From: Oscillospiraceae bacterium
GTDB taxonomy: Bacteria > Bacillota > Clostridia > Oscillospirales > Oscillospiraceae
Direction of reading: 5' to 3'
Length of the DNA stretch: 27,982 nt
Assembly (NCBI GenBank): GCA_017435245.1
Contig: JAFSFK010000119.1
Span: 1-27,982 of the forward strand
The notes beneath the pieces were generated by a model, which was not told the origin of the DNA, did no database searches, and saw only the letters and a program-made list of their open reading frames with translations. This document shows, one piece after another, positions 10,860 to 19,438 of the stretch. Numbering within the stretch: position 1 is the first letter of the stretch; each line of letters opens with the position of its first letter. A program made the position numbers and the translations under genes.

Positions 10860-11875
10860 CGGATAGACAAATTGAGCAGATCGTTAATGCTGAGCGCGTT
10901 GAAGATCTGATTGCTGTTTTCGGCTCCTTTGATGAAAACATCAAACGGATCGAGGATGCGCTGAATGTTTCCATTATCAATCGGGGAACGGATTTAAAGG
11001 TTACCGGTGAACCGGAGGCGGTGGATAAAGCAACCAGAACATTAGAAGGCCTCCTCAGCCTTGCTGCAAAAGGTGAGGTCATTGATGAGCAGCGAGTCCG
11101 GTATTTGATCACTTTGGTCAGTGAGGGCAACGATGCACTTGTTGCGAAGATGGCAAAGGATGTTGTTTGCATCACAGCGAAAGGAAAGCCGATCAAGGCC
11201 AAAACTGTTGGACAGCAGGAGTATATGAAGGCCATAGGGAAAAACACCATCACCATTGGTGTGGGGCCTGCCGGTACGGGTAAAACCTATCTTGCGGTTG
11301 CAGCTGCTGTTGCGGCTTTTCGGGAACGGACTGTGAACCGCATCATTCTGACCCGTCCTGCTGTTGAAGCAGGTGAACGGCTCGGCTTCCTTCCCGGCGA
11401 TCTTCAGAATAAGGTTGATCCTTACCTTCGCCCGTTATATGATGCACTTTACGATATGCTAGGCCCGGAGACCTTTCAAAAGTATCAGGAGCGGGGGTCT
11501 ATTGAGGTTGCACCGCTGGCGTATATGCGTGGCCGAACCTTGGATGATAGCTTTATTATCCTTGATGAAGCGCAGAATACCACAAAGGAACAGATGAAAA
11601 TGTTCTTGACTCGTTTGGGATTTGGTTCAAAGATCGTTATCACCGGCGATGTAACGCAAATCGACCTCCCCGGGGATAAGACCTCCGGTTTGAAGGATGC
11701 GATCCGGGTCCTTGAGGATGTGAAGGATATTGCCATTTGCCGGCTGACGTCTGCTGATGTTGTTCGCCATGCTCTGGTACAGCAGATCATAAACGCATAC
11801 GAAAAGGCGGACAGAAAACCTGTGCCGCCGAAGCCGTCCAGGAAGTTCCAGGGAAATTATCAAAGGAAGAAATAA
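10856..11875 (+). CDS. phoH: PhoH-family ATPase
   Basis: A cytoplasmic P-loop ATPase linked by genome context to RNA and ribosome metabolism. The 339-residue protein has an N-terminal KH-like region of about 100 residues, the Walker A motif GPAGTGKT at 137-144, and the Walker B block FIILDEAQNTT with DEAQ at 237-240, both typical of PhoH. It ends in a basic tail (RKPVPPKPSRKF). The ATG overlaps the yqfD stop, and ybeY starts two bases after its own stop. The Bacillus order is yqfC-yqfD-phoH-yqfF-ybeY-dgkA-cdd-era. Here yqfF, dgkA and cdd are absent, giving a compact version of the same cluster. Confidence 0.95.
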   Translation: MTDRQIEQIVNAERVEDLIAVFGSFDENIKRIEDALNVSIINRGTDLKVTGEPEAVDKATRTLEGLLSLAAKGEVIDEQRVRYLITLVSEGNDALVAKMAKDVVCITAKGKPIKAKTVGQQEYMKAIGKNTITIGVGPAGTGKTYLAVAAAVAAFRERTVNRIILTRPAVEAGERLGFLPGDLQNKVDPYLRPLYDALYDMLGPETFQKYQERGSIEVAPLAYMRGRTLDDSFIILDEAQNTTKEQMKMFLTRLGFGSKIVITGDVTQIDLPGDKTSGLKDAIRVLEDVKDIAICRLTSADVVRHALVQQIINAYEKADRKPVPPKPSRKFQGNYQRKK

Positions 11876-11876
11876 A

Positions 11877-12380
11877 ATGCAGAATTTAAAAATTAATTTG
11901 ACCTTCGCCTGCTTTACACTGCAGCAGTATGCTGTTTCATCCATTATTAAAAAATGTATTGCCCAGACCCTTTTGATGGAAAAGATTTCTGTACCCTGTG
12001 AGATTAACGTGCTTATAACCGATGATAAGGGTATTCAGGCCATCAATAAGGCCAGCAGAGATCTGGATAAACCTACAGATGTACTCAGCTTTCCAATGTT
12101 TCAGCTGGAGGCAGGAAATCCTCCTGAGGATTGGGATGTGTACTTAGACCCCGAAACCGGGTTGTGTCCGTTGGGAGATATGGCAATTTCTTTGGAACGT
12201 GCTGTTTCCCAAGCAAAAGAATTTGGTCACAGCGTAAGACGTGAAGTTGGGTATTTGACCATTCATTCTGTACTGCATTTGCTTGGCTATGATCACTTGG
12301 ATGAAGGTCCGCAGAAAGCACAAATGCGGAGCAGGGAGGAGGCAATCGCATCTTCCATTGCAAGAATGAACCGAAATTAA
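11877..12380 (+). CDS. ybeY: Endoribonuclease / rRNA maturation factor YbeY
   Basis: YbeY is a single-strand-specific metallo-endoribonuclease that matures the 3' end of 16S rRNA and takes part in ribosome quality control. The 167-residue product shows the H-x3-H-x5-H zinc motif at His130, His134 and His140, as well as the upstream block INKASRDLDKPTDVLSFP. The usual HGxLH is HSVLH here, which keeps the metal ligands. The ATG at 11877 follows AAGGAAG inside the end of phoH. Placement before era matches the functional link between YbeY and Era in 16S rRNA maturation. Confidence 0.95.
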   Translation: MQNLKINLTFACFTLQQYAVSSIIKKCIAQTLLMEKISVPCEINVLITDDKGIQAINKASRDLDKPTDVLSFPMFQLEAGNPPEDWDVYLDPETGLCPLGDMAISLERAVSQAKEFGHSVRREVGYLTIHSVLHLLGYDHLDEGPQKAQMRSREEAIASSIARMNRN

Positions 12381-12404
12381 AACAGACAACAAAGGAGAAT
12401 TCAC

Positions 12405-13292
12405 ATGGCATCAAAAACTGCTATGATCACAATTGCCGGACGTCCCAATGTGGGCAAGTCCACACTGACAAACCATCTTGTCGGTGAGAAAATCGCCATT
12501 GTATCCAACAAGCCTCAGACCACCCGTAACCGCATCTGCGGCATTGTAACAAAAGGGGATACCCAGTTCGTTTTCGTGGATACTCCGGGTTTCCACAAGC
12601 CCAGAACCAAGCTGGGTGACTATATGGTCAATGTTACAAAGGAATCTATCGCCGATGTGGATCTGACGATCCTGATGGTGGAACCCATTGCTTCCATTGG
12701 TCCTCAGGAAGAAGCATTGATCCAGCAGTTACAAGGTAAAAAATGTCCTGTCGTTCTTGCAATCAATAAAATCGATACTGTTGAAAAGGATACCCTCCTG
12801 GAGGTTATTGCCGCATACGCAGATGCCGCTTCCTTTGATGCGATCATCCCGATCTCCGCCAAAACCGGTGACGGTGTTGAGGAACTGATGAAGCTTTGCG
12901 AAAAATATGCGGTTGACAGCCCGTTCCTGTTTCCCGAAGATACTACCACCGACCAACCGGAACGTCAGGTGATGGCGGAAATCATCCGTGAAAAGCTACT
13001 GTGGTGTTTGGATCGGGAAGTTCCTCACGGTACAGCTGTGGAGATCACCAAATTCTCAGAGCGGGATAATGAGATCATTGATATCGATGCAACCATCTAC
13101 TGTGAAAAAGCCAGCCATAAGGGAATCATCATCGGAAAGAAGGGTGAGATGCTGAAGAAAATATCCAGCATGGCCAGAGCCGATTGTGAACGCTTTATGG
13201 GAACCCGTGTTTATTTGACCACTTGGGTTAAAGTGAAGGAAAATTGGCGTGACAGCGATTTCCTGGTTCGCAATTTCGGTTACAGAGAATAA
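12405..13292 (+). CDS. era: GTPase Era
   Basis: Era is an essential GTPase that binds the 3' end of 16S rRNA and helps assemble the 30S subunit. The 295-residue product has G1 GRPNVGKST (12-20), G3 DTPG (59-62), G4 NKID (121-124), and a C-terminal KH domain with the GKKGEMLKKI loop. Length is normal. The ATG follows AAAGGAG (12391-12397) with good spacing. Codon use is more selected than in its neighbours, as expected for an abundant protein. It is followed by yqzL and recO, the order known from Bacillus. Confidence 0.97.
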   Translation: MASKTAMITIAGRPNVGKSTLTNHLVGEKIAIVSNKPQTTRNRICGIVTKGDTQFVFVDTPGFHKPRTKLGDYMVNVTKESIADVDLTILMVEPIASIGPQEEALIQQLQGKKCPVVLAINKIDTVEKDTLLEVIAAYADAASFDAIIPISAKTGDGVEELMKLCEKYAVDSPFLFPEDTTTDQPERQVMAEIIREKLLWCLDREVPHGTAVEITKFSERDNEIIDIDATIYCEKASHKGIIIGKKGEMLKKISSMARADCERFMGTRVYLTTWVKVKENWRDSDFLVRNFGYRE

Positions 13293-13346
13293 TTTCCACG
13301 GTTATTCCTGTTCGGTCCTGACAATCCTATGATTGGAGGGATCGTG

Positions 13347-13487
13347 ATGAATGCTAATAATTACTGGCAGATGTTTCTGGAAACGGGTGCTCCGGAATTT
13401 TATCTTCTTTACAATAGCGCCCGTAAATTGGAGAGTAATTATGTATTTGACAGTTCAGGGATTGGTACTTCGGGTCACAGCGTATAA
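13347..13487 (+). CDS. yqzL: YqzL-family small protein
   Basis: A 46-residue protein between era and recO. Its core, YWQMFLETGAPEFYLLYNSA, matches the YqzL pattern of a Trp, an F-x-x-TG turn and a YLLY segment. Its size and position match Bacillus yqzL, which lies between era and recO and encodes about 47 residues. The start ATG at 13347 follows GGAGGG (13335-13340); a GTG one codon upstream is also possible. The last 47 bases overlap the start of recO in another frame, and the recO ribosome site lies inside it, so translation of the two is probably coupled. Function is unknown. Confidence 0.8.
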   Translation: MNANNYWQMFLETGAPEFYLLYNSARKLESNYVFDSSGIGTSGHSV

Positions 13488-14187
13488 AGATAGCGATGCG
13501 CTCCTGACGGTGCTTACCCGGGAGGAAGGAAAACTAACGGTAAAAGCAAGAGGACTGAGGAGAAATAACAGTCCTCTGATCGCACCGTGTCAGCTTCTGG
13601 CGTACGGAGAATTCACTTTGTTTGAATACAGAGGTATGTATACGATCAACGAAGCGCACTCCATTGAACTTTTTCAGCAGCTGCGTACCGACCTTTCGAA
13701 GCTGTCACTGGGTACATATTTTGCTCAGGCGGCGGATGTGATTGCACAGGCAGATCAACCCAATCCGGAGTTACTTTCCCTTGTCCTTAACTGCCTCTAC
13801 GGCCTGTCAAAATTGAACGTGGATGAACGAAAGCTCAAGGCGATCTTTGAATTACGAACGGCTTGCATCGCCGGATATACTCCGGACCTTTCCGGATGCC
13901 ACGGCTGTGGGGACCTGCGCCCCAATCGCTTTGATATCGCACAGGGTGTTCTTGAGTGTTCCGCCTGCCGTGACCTGTCTTCCAATGGTATTCGTATGCC
14001 GATTTCATCCGGCGTTCTGGATGCGATGCGCTACATTGTTGGATGTGATCCTAAAAGGATCCTTGCCTTTGATGCCGGTGAGCAAACACTGGAGGATTTA
14101 TCACACGTTACCGAATCTTATTTAACTACACAACTGGAACGGGGATTTTCAACACTGGATTTCTATAAATCCCTGCAGCCTGTTTGA
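13441..14187 (+). CDS. recO: DNA repair protein RecO
   Basis: RecO works with RecR to load RecA onto gapped DNA. The 248-residue protein begins with the OB-fold (YLTVQGLVLRVTAYKDSDALLTVLTREEGKL) and continues with a helical domain containing a four-cysteine zinc site at Cys153, 156, 173 and 176. I chose the ATG at 13441, five bases after GGAGAG, because the typical RecO N-terminus starts there; the frame is open upstream to 13351 but that part belongs to yqzL in another frame. It precedes mutS2, another recombination-related gene. Confidence 0.94.
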   Translation: MYLTVQGLVLRVTAYKDSDALLTVLTREEGKLTVKARGLRRNNSPLIAPCQLLAYGEFTLFEYRGMYTINEAHSIELFQQLRTDLSKLSLGTYFAQAADVIAQADQPNPELLSLVLNCLYGLSKLNVDERKLKAIFELRTACIAGYTPDLSGCHGCGDLRPNRFDIAQGVLECSACRDLSSNGIRMPISSGVLDAMRYIVGCDPKRILAFDAGEQTLEDLSHVTESYLTTQLERGFSTLDFYKSLQPV

Positions 14188-14207
14188 TCCCGGAAGGGGA
14201 GAATGTA

Positions 14208-16586
14208 ATGTCTGAATTATATGAAAAGTCAATTATTAAACTGGAACTGTACCAGATCCTGCAGCTGCTGGCAAACTATGCCGGCAGCAGAGAGGGAAAG
14301 GCGGCTTGTCTGCAGTTACACCCGTCATCCGATCCGGACACAGTACGGACTCTTTTATCAGAAACGTCTGCTGCTTCCGATCTTTGCACCCAGAAGGGCA
14401 ACCCCAGCTTTGCGGATGTAAAGGATATCACCGCATCGTTGGAACGTGCTGACAGAGGAGGAAGCTTGCAGCCGAAGGAATTGCTGTCCATTGCAGCTGT
14501 TCTGCGGTGCACCCGCACAGTTAAGGCCTATATTTCGGATGAGGATAAAACAACGATTCTTGATCCGCTGTTCCGAATGCTGACGCCAAATAAGTATCTG
14601 GAGGACCGGATATTTGGTGCAATTTTATCAGAAGAAGAGATCGCAGATACTGCCAGCTCAGAGCTTGCCGATATTCGCCGTCATATGCGGATTCAGAGCG
14701 GCAAGATCAAAGATACCCTACAGAAGATCATCTCCTCACCGGCTTACTCAAAATTTCTGCGGGAGCCGATCATTACCATTCGCCAGGGGAGGTATGTTGT
14801 ACCAGTCAAGAGTGAATGTAAAAATGATGTTCCAGGTCTGGTTCACGATGTCTCCGCAACCGGCTCTACTTATTTCGTGGAACCGATGTCAGCGGTAAAT
14901 GCCAACAACGCATTGCGGGAGCTGGAACTGAAGGAGAAGAAGGAAATCGAACGGATTCTTGCGGAGCTTTCTGCTGAGGCTGCCGGCTACAGAGAAGCTA
15001 TTTGTGACAACTTTACACTTTTAGTGCGTCTGGATGTGATCTTTGCAAAGGCACGTCTGGCGTACGCTATGAAGGCGTGGGCGCCAATCATAAACGATGA
15101 TGGTAAGGTTGACCTGCGTAATGCCCGCCATCCATTGATCGATCCGAAGAAGGTCGTTCCGATTTCGGTGCACTTGGGCACAGATTTTGATACAATGATC
15201 ATTACTGGCCCAAACACCGGTGGTAAAACGGTTACGCTAAAAACTGTTGGCCTGTTGACGCTGATGGCGGAGTGCGGTCTGCATATCCCCGCTGGCGATG
15301 GAAGCACATTATCTACTTTTGATGCAATCCTTGCTGATATCGGAGACGAGCAATCTATCGCACAAAGCCTGTCTACTTTCTCCAGTCATATGCGTACCAT
15401 AGTAGACGTAGTGGAGGAATGTTCGGACAGAACCCTGGTTCTCTTTGATGAGCTTGGTGCCGGTACGGATCCTGCTGAAGGCGCAGCCCTTGCAATTGCG
15501 CTTATCGAATACTGCAGAAAGAACGGGAGCTGTGTTATTGCCACGACACATTACGCCGAGCTGAAGCTGTACGCTATGCGTACCAAGGGTGTCATCAACG
15601 CATCCTGTGAGTTTAACGTGGAGACGCTCCAGCCGACCTATAAGCTGCTTATTGGCATTCCCGGAAAGTCAAATGCTTTCGCAATTTCCAAGCGGCTTGG
15701 CTTATCTGATGATATTTTGAAAGAAGCTGCTGATTTAGTCGGACAAAGTGATAAGGACTTTGAAGATGTCCTGAGTCAGCTTGAGCATCAGCGGCAGCAG
15801 ATGGAAGTTGCTCGTATGGAGGCAGAACGCCTTCGCCAGCAGACAGAAAGGATCAAGAAGCAAAGCGAAGAGTACAGCACGCAGCTGGAAAAGGAACGAA
15901 CAAAGGCGATGGAACAGGCTCGCCGTGAAGCCCAGCAGATCATTGAGGAAGCACGTCGGGTGGCCAATGCTGCTTCTGATGAAATTAAGGCACTGAAAAA
16001 GCAACTGTCTGAAAACGCAGACACACAAGGGATCAACCAGCGGCAGAGTGAGCTTCGCAGAAGCCTCAATGAAGCCGAGACTCGTTTGCGTGCCGGACAA
16101 GTGCTAAGAGAACGTCCAGTTCCCACAAGAGGAATTCTGGTTGGTGATACGGTTGAGCTTCTGAAGCTGGGCACCAAGGCAAGTGTCATTGCTATTAATA
16201 AAGACGGCACTTATCAGCTGCAAGCGGGTATCCTGAAAATGTCCGCAAAACCGGATGAGGTTTATCTGCTGGAACATGAAAATCCATACAAAGAAAAAGG
16301 GGGACGACCTGCCCATTCCGGCCGTGAGATGAAGCTGTCCGCTATGGCCTCTGAGATCGATCTGCGTGGTATGGACAGCGTGGAAGCCATTTGTGTCCTT
16401 GACCGATATATGGACGAAGCAATGCGATCCAACTTAAAATCCGTCCGCATTATCCACGGAAAAGGGACCGGCACATTACGTGCAGCTGTCCAGCAATCCC
16501 TGCGAAAGAATAAATTTGTTAAAAAATTCCGCCTCGGCCAGTACGGCGAGGGTGAAGATGGCGTAACAATTGCCGAATTTTCCTGA
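14208..16586 (+). CDS. mutS2: Endonuclease MutS2
   Basis: MutS2 suppresses homologous recombination and, in Bacillus, also acts on collided ribosomes. The 792-residue protein has the MutS-like core with Walker A GPNTGGKT at 334-341 and Walker B DELGAGTDP at 414-422. A long Glu/Arg/Gln-rich coiled coil follows (about 520-630), then a short beta domain (GILVGDTVELLKLGTKASV), and a C-terminal Smr nuclease domain with DLRG at 718-721 and HGKGTG at 750-755. The mismatch-recognition domain of MutS is absent, as expected. The ATG at 14208 follows AAGGGGAG; the open frame upstream to 14184 overlaps recO and is less likely. Confidence 0.96.
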   Translation: MSELYEKSIIKLELYQILQLLANYAGSREGKAACLQLHPSSDPDTVRTLLSETSAASDLCTQKGNPSFADVKDITASLERADRGGSLQPKELLSIAAVLRCTRTVKAYISDEDKTTILDPLFRMLTPNKYLEDRIFGAILSEEEIADTASSELADIRRHMRIQSGKIKDTLQKIISSPAYSKFLREPIITIRQGRYVVPVKSECKNDVPGLVHDVSATGSTYFVEPMSAVNANNALRELELKEKKEIERILAELSAEAAGYREAICDNFTLLVRLDVIFAKARLAYAMKAWAPIINDDGKVDLRNARHPLIDPKKVVPISVHLGTDFDTMIITGPNTGGKTVTLKTVGLLTLMAECGLHIPAGDGSTLSTFDAILADIGDEQSIAQSLSTFSSHMRTIVDVVEECSDRTLVLFDELGAGTDPAEGAALAIALIEYCRKNGSCVIATTHYAELKLYAMRTKGVINASCEFNVETLQPTYKLLIGIPGKSNAFAISKRLGLSDDILKEAADLVGQSDKDFEDVLSQLEHQRQQMEVARMEAERLRQQTERIKKQSEEYSTQLEKERTKAMEQARREAQQIIEEARRVANAASDEIKALKKQLSENADTQGINQRQSELRRSLNEAETRLRAGQVLRERPVPTRGILVGDTVELLKLGTKASVIAINKDGTYQLQAGILKMSAKPDEVYLLEHENPYKEKGGRPAHSGREMKLSAMASEIDLRGMDSVEAICVLDRYMDEAMRSNLKSVRIIHGKGTGTLRAAVQQSLRKNKFVKKFRLGQYGEGEDGVTIAEFS

Positions 16587-16635
16587 ATCCGGGCAACTGA
16601 ATCTGTGCAGTTATGTGGAATATATTGGAAATGAG

Positions 16636-16663
16636 TTGACATTTTCGCCAGATTTGCTATCAT
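16636..16663 (+). promoter_or_regulatory. Strong predicted sigma-A promoter of the HPr-family gene
   Basis: A perfect TTGACA (16636-16641) and TATCAT (16658-16663) are spaced by 16 bases, and a TG one base before the -10 makes an extended -10. It lies 55 bases before the HPr-family start, so that gene can be transcribed independently of mutS2. Confidence 0.75.
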
Positions 16664-16717
16664 ATATGTAGATAACCACTGCGGTTTTACAGTAGCGGTA
16701 TGAAGGAGTGTATTTGT

Positions 16718-16978
16718 ATGTTTAGTAAAGAAGTTGTCGTTCGGTGCGAGTCTGGTCTGCATAACCGCCAGGCTACATACTTCGTGCAGAAGGCGAATGA
16801 ATTTACAAGCAGTATTTGGGTTGAGTCGATGAACCGGAAGATGAATGCCAAGAGCCTTTTGGGCATTATGTCTTTGGGAATCATTACCGGTGCTACTGTA
16901 GTACTGTCTGCCTCCGGTCCTGATGCACAGGAGGCTGTTAACGCCCTGGAAGCACTGCTTCAGCGGGATGTTTACTGA
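16718..16978 (+). CDS. HPr-family phosphocarrier protein
   Basis: An 86-residue HPr-fold protein. Residues line up with Bacillus HPr numbering without gaps: His15 (phosphorylated by enzyme I) and Arg17 in GLHNRQA, and Ser46 (target of HPr kinase) in NAKSLLGIMSLGI. The canonical GLHARPA is altered at two positions, Ala16 to Asn and Pro18 to Gln. This differs from Crh, which lacks His15. It may therefore be the general PTS carrier or a specialised paralogue that mainly serves catabolite regulation. The ATG at 16718 lies nine bases after AAGGAG (16703-16708); an ATG at 16700 is upstream of that ribosome site and unlikely. It has its own promoter and terminator, so it is monocistronic. Confidence 0.9.
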   Translation: MFSKEVVVRCESGLHNRQATYFVQKANEFTSSIWVESMNRKMNAKSLLGIMSLGIITGATVVLSASGPDAQEAVNALEALLQRDVY

Positions 16979-16992
16979 TAACTCATCGGACC

Positions 16993-17034
16993 ACCGCCTC
17001 AATGCATTTTTTCCTGCGTTGAGGCGGTTCTTTT
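16993..17034 (+). terminator. Terminator after the HPr-family gene
   Basis: A 16 bp stem (ACCGCCTCAA arm at 16993, its complement ending at 17028, extended inward with one G-T pair) has an 8-base loop and is followed by TCTTTT. The uvrC start codon is only 15 bases downstream. Confidence 0.9.
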
Positions 17035-17048
17035 ATGGAGTTTAAACT

Positions 17049-18881
17049 ATGATCTTAGAAGAGCTTAAGGAAAAAGCTGCCGGATTACCATTGGTCCCCG
17101 GTGTATACTTGATGCGGGATAAGACCAATCAAGTTATTTACGTCGGCAAGGCAAAGAAGCTAAAGAACCGTGTCAGCCAATACTTTCAGGATACAGCATC
17201 GCATACCCCAAAGACCCGATTGATGGTAAGCAAGGTGGATCATTTCGATGTGATCGTTGCGGCTTCAGAATTTGAGGCTTTGGTACTGGAATGTTCTCTT
17301 ATTAAGCGCCATCAGCCAAAGTACAATATCCTTTTGAAGGATGACAAAGGATATCCTTATCTTCGACTGAATATGAAGGATATCTACCCGGAAATTACAC
17401 TCGTCAACCGTCCGGCGGATGATGGCGCTTCCTATTTTGGTCCCTTTGGAAGTAGGGGAACGACGAATGCTGTGATGCAAACGATCCGGTCCGTATTAAA
17501 GCTTCCTTCCTGCGGCAAGAAATTTCCCCGGGATGTGGGCAAAGAACGGCCGTGTTTGAATTATCATATGGGTCAATGTGCCGGTTGGTGTCAAAGTACA
17601 AGAACAGCTGAGGAGTACAGGCAGATCATTGAACAGGCGAAACAATTGCTTTCGGGTAACTATAAATCTGTGGCTGACCAGATTCGCACACAGATGCTGT
17701 CAGCTGCCGAAGCGCTGAACTTTGAACTTGCTGCAACTTTGCGTGATCGACTGAACGCAGTAGAGGCTTTGAGCCAAAAACAGCTTGTTACCGCACTGAC
17801 TTTAGCAGATACCGATGTGATCGGATACGCACAAACGGAGTCCAATGCCTGTTTTACAGTCCTGCATTTTAGTGGTGGAAACTTATTGGATAAGGATTTT
17901 GAGATCATCGCTTTGCCGGACGATCCGGAAACAGCGGTTTCCAGCCTGATGAAGCAGTATTATCTTAACAGAGGATTTGCGCCGAAGATGGTTTTGCTGC
18001 CGTTTAAGATCGATGACAGTGAATTGTTTGAGGAGCTGCTCTTGCAGCAGTTTGGCAGAAAACCGAAGCTTCGGATCCCGCAAAGGGGAGAGAATCTGTG
18101 TCTTGTTGCTCTTGCAGAAAAGAATGCGCTTGAAGAAGCCCAGCGTGCCGCAACCAAAGAAGAACGGACCCATGGTACACTGGTTCTGCTTGGGAAAATG
18201 CTGGGAATCGATCCGCCTGAGAGGATCGAAGCATATGACATTTCCAATATTTCGGGAACGGATATCGTTGCCGGAATGATCGTGTTTGAAAACGGTAAAC
18301 CACATAAAAGCGCATATAAACGTTTTATGATCCAGGACCTGCAAAATCAGGATGACTATGCATCAATGCAGCAGGTGATCACAAGGCGGTTCACCCATTT
18401 AAAAAACGAAGATAGGGGATTTGACAGCGCACCTGATCTTGTTCTGATCGACGGCGGTGTGGCGCACGCCGCTACAGCCCTTGAGACGATTTTGCAACTG
18501 GGATTGCATCTGCCTGTGTTTGGTATGGTCAAGGATGACAAACACCGCACACGTGCCCTTGTGACGCCTGAAGGAAAACAAATCGCTATCGATGGTCAGC
18601 AGTCTGTTTTTTCTTTTATTGGAACCATTCAGGAAGAGGTTCACAGATTTGCGATCACCTACCACAGAAAACTGCGCAGCAAGCGTCTGAGATATTCTGA
18701 ATTAGACACGATCCCTGGCGTTGGACCAAAGCGCAAGGAAGATTTGCTGAAAGCATTTAAATCCATCACCGCAATTCGTTCCGCTGCTATGGACGATCTT
18801 ACACGAGTGCTGCCAAGAGATGTGGCATATGCCGTTTATCAACACTTTCATACTGCATCGGGAGGGGAGAAGCGAGAATGA
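17049..18881 (+). CDS. uvrC: UvrABC system protein C
   Basis: UvrC makes the two incisions of nucleotide excision repair. The 610-residue product has an N-terminal GIY-YIG nuclease domain (GVYLMRDKTNQVIYVGKAK, residues 18-36), a Cys-containing segment (CGKKFPRDVGKERPCLNYHMGQC), and a UVR helix pair for UvrB binding near 200-235. The RNase H-like 5' nuclease domain has AYDISNISGTDIVAGMI and DLVLIDGG, and tandem helix-hairpin-helix motifs (LDTIPGVGPKRKEDLL) close the protein. The ATG at 17049 follows GGAG at 17037-17040. It overlaps rsmD by four bases. The start lies so close to the preceding terminator that its promoter must be upstream, or it depends on readthrough. Confidence 0.96.
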   Translation: MILEELKEKAAGLPLVPGVYLMRDKTNQVIYVGKAKKLKNRVSQYFQDTASHTPKTRLMVSKVDHFDVIVAASEFEALVLECSLIKRHQPKYNILLKDDKGYPYLRLNMKDIYPEITLVNRPADDGASYFGPFGSRGTTNAVMQTIRSVLKLPSCGKKFPRDVGKERPCLNYHMGQCAGWCQSTRTAEEYRQIIEQAKQLLSGNYKSVADQIRTQMLSAAEALNFELAATLRDRLNAVEALSQKQLVTALTLADTDVIGYAQTESNACFTVLHFSGGNLLDKDFEIIALPDDPETAVSSLMKQYYLNRGFAPKMVLLPFKIDDSELFEELLLQQFGRKPKLRIPQRGENLCLVALAEKNALEEAQRAATKEERTHGTLVLLGKMLGIDPPERIEAYDISNISGTDIVAGMIVFENGKPHKSAYKRFMIQDLQNQDDYASMQQVITRRFTHLKNEDRGFDSAPDLVLIDGGVAHAATALETILQLGLHLPVFGMVKDDKHRTRALVTPEGKQIAIDGQQSVFSFIGTIQEEVHRFAITYHRKLRSKRLRYSELDTIPGVGPKRKEDLLKAFKSITAIRSAAMDDLTRVLPRDVAYAVYQHFHTASGGEKRE

Positions 18882-19420
18882 GAGTCATTACCGGAAAGGC
18901 CAGAGGTGTTGCGTTAAAGACACCGGACGGGCTTGCAACAAGGCCAACAGCAGACCGTGTGAAGGAAGCGTTGTTCAGTATTATTCAGTTTGATATCCCC
19001 GGTGCTGCAGTTTTGGATTTGTTTGGTGGTACCGGTCAGCTCGGGATCGAAGCGCTGAGCCGTGGTGCAAAGTGTGCAGTGTTTACCGACGAAAGGGAAG
19101 ATGCCTGCCGATTGATCAGAGAGAATTTGAAGCGAACAAAGCTTGATGCACATGCGAAAGTTCTTCGTTCTGATTATATGGCATATTTGCGTACCTGTCG
19201 GGAAAAATTTAATATTATATTTCTTGATCCACCTTATGCAGAAGTTTTTTTAGAAAATTCGTTAAAAATGATAACAGAAATTGACATTTTGCAAACTGGT
19301 GGTATAATAGTTACGGAACGCCCTGTCGGGAAGGAACTTTTATGCGAATTTCCGGGATATAAACGCTCCAAAGACTATAAATATGGCAAAACATTACTTG
19401 CTATTTACCGCAAAGAGTGA
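18878..19420 (+). CDS. rsmD: 16S rRNA (guanine(966)-N(2))-methyltransferase RsmD
   Basis: RsmD methylates G966 of 16S rRNA. The 180-residue protein has the SAM-binding motif DLFGGTG (47-53), the conserved SRGA that follows, and the catalytic DPPY (117-120). The N-terminal MRVITGKARGVALKTP is typical. Its ATG overlaps the uvrC stop. coaD follows 18 bases later, the same rsmD-coaD pair as in Bacillus. The last 200 bases are AT-richer than the rest and contain a perfect promoter-like pair that may feed coaD. Confidence 0.95.
   Translation: MRVITGKARGVALKTPDGLATRPTADRVKEALFSIIQFDIPGAAVLDLFGGTGQLGIEALSRGAKCAVFTDEREDACRLIRENLKRTKLDAHAKVLRSDYMAYLRTCREKFNIIFLDPPYAEVFLENSLKMITEIDILQTGGIIVTERPVGKELLCEFPGYKRSKDYKYGKTLLAIYRKE
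19281..19308 (+). promoter_or_regulatory. Perfect-consensus promoter-like sequence inside rsmD
   Basis: TTGACA at 19281-19286 and TATAAT at 19303-19308 are separated by 16 bases; both hexamers match the sigma-A consensus exactly. It lies within the 3' end of rsmD, 131 bases before coaD, so it could drive coaD and the following gene separately from uvrC-rsmD. Confidence 0.65.
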
Positions 19421-19438
19421 TTTGCAAAGAGGGTAATT

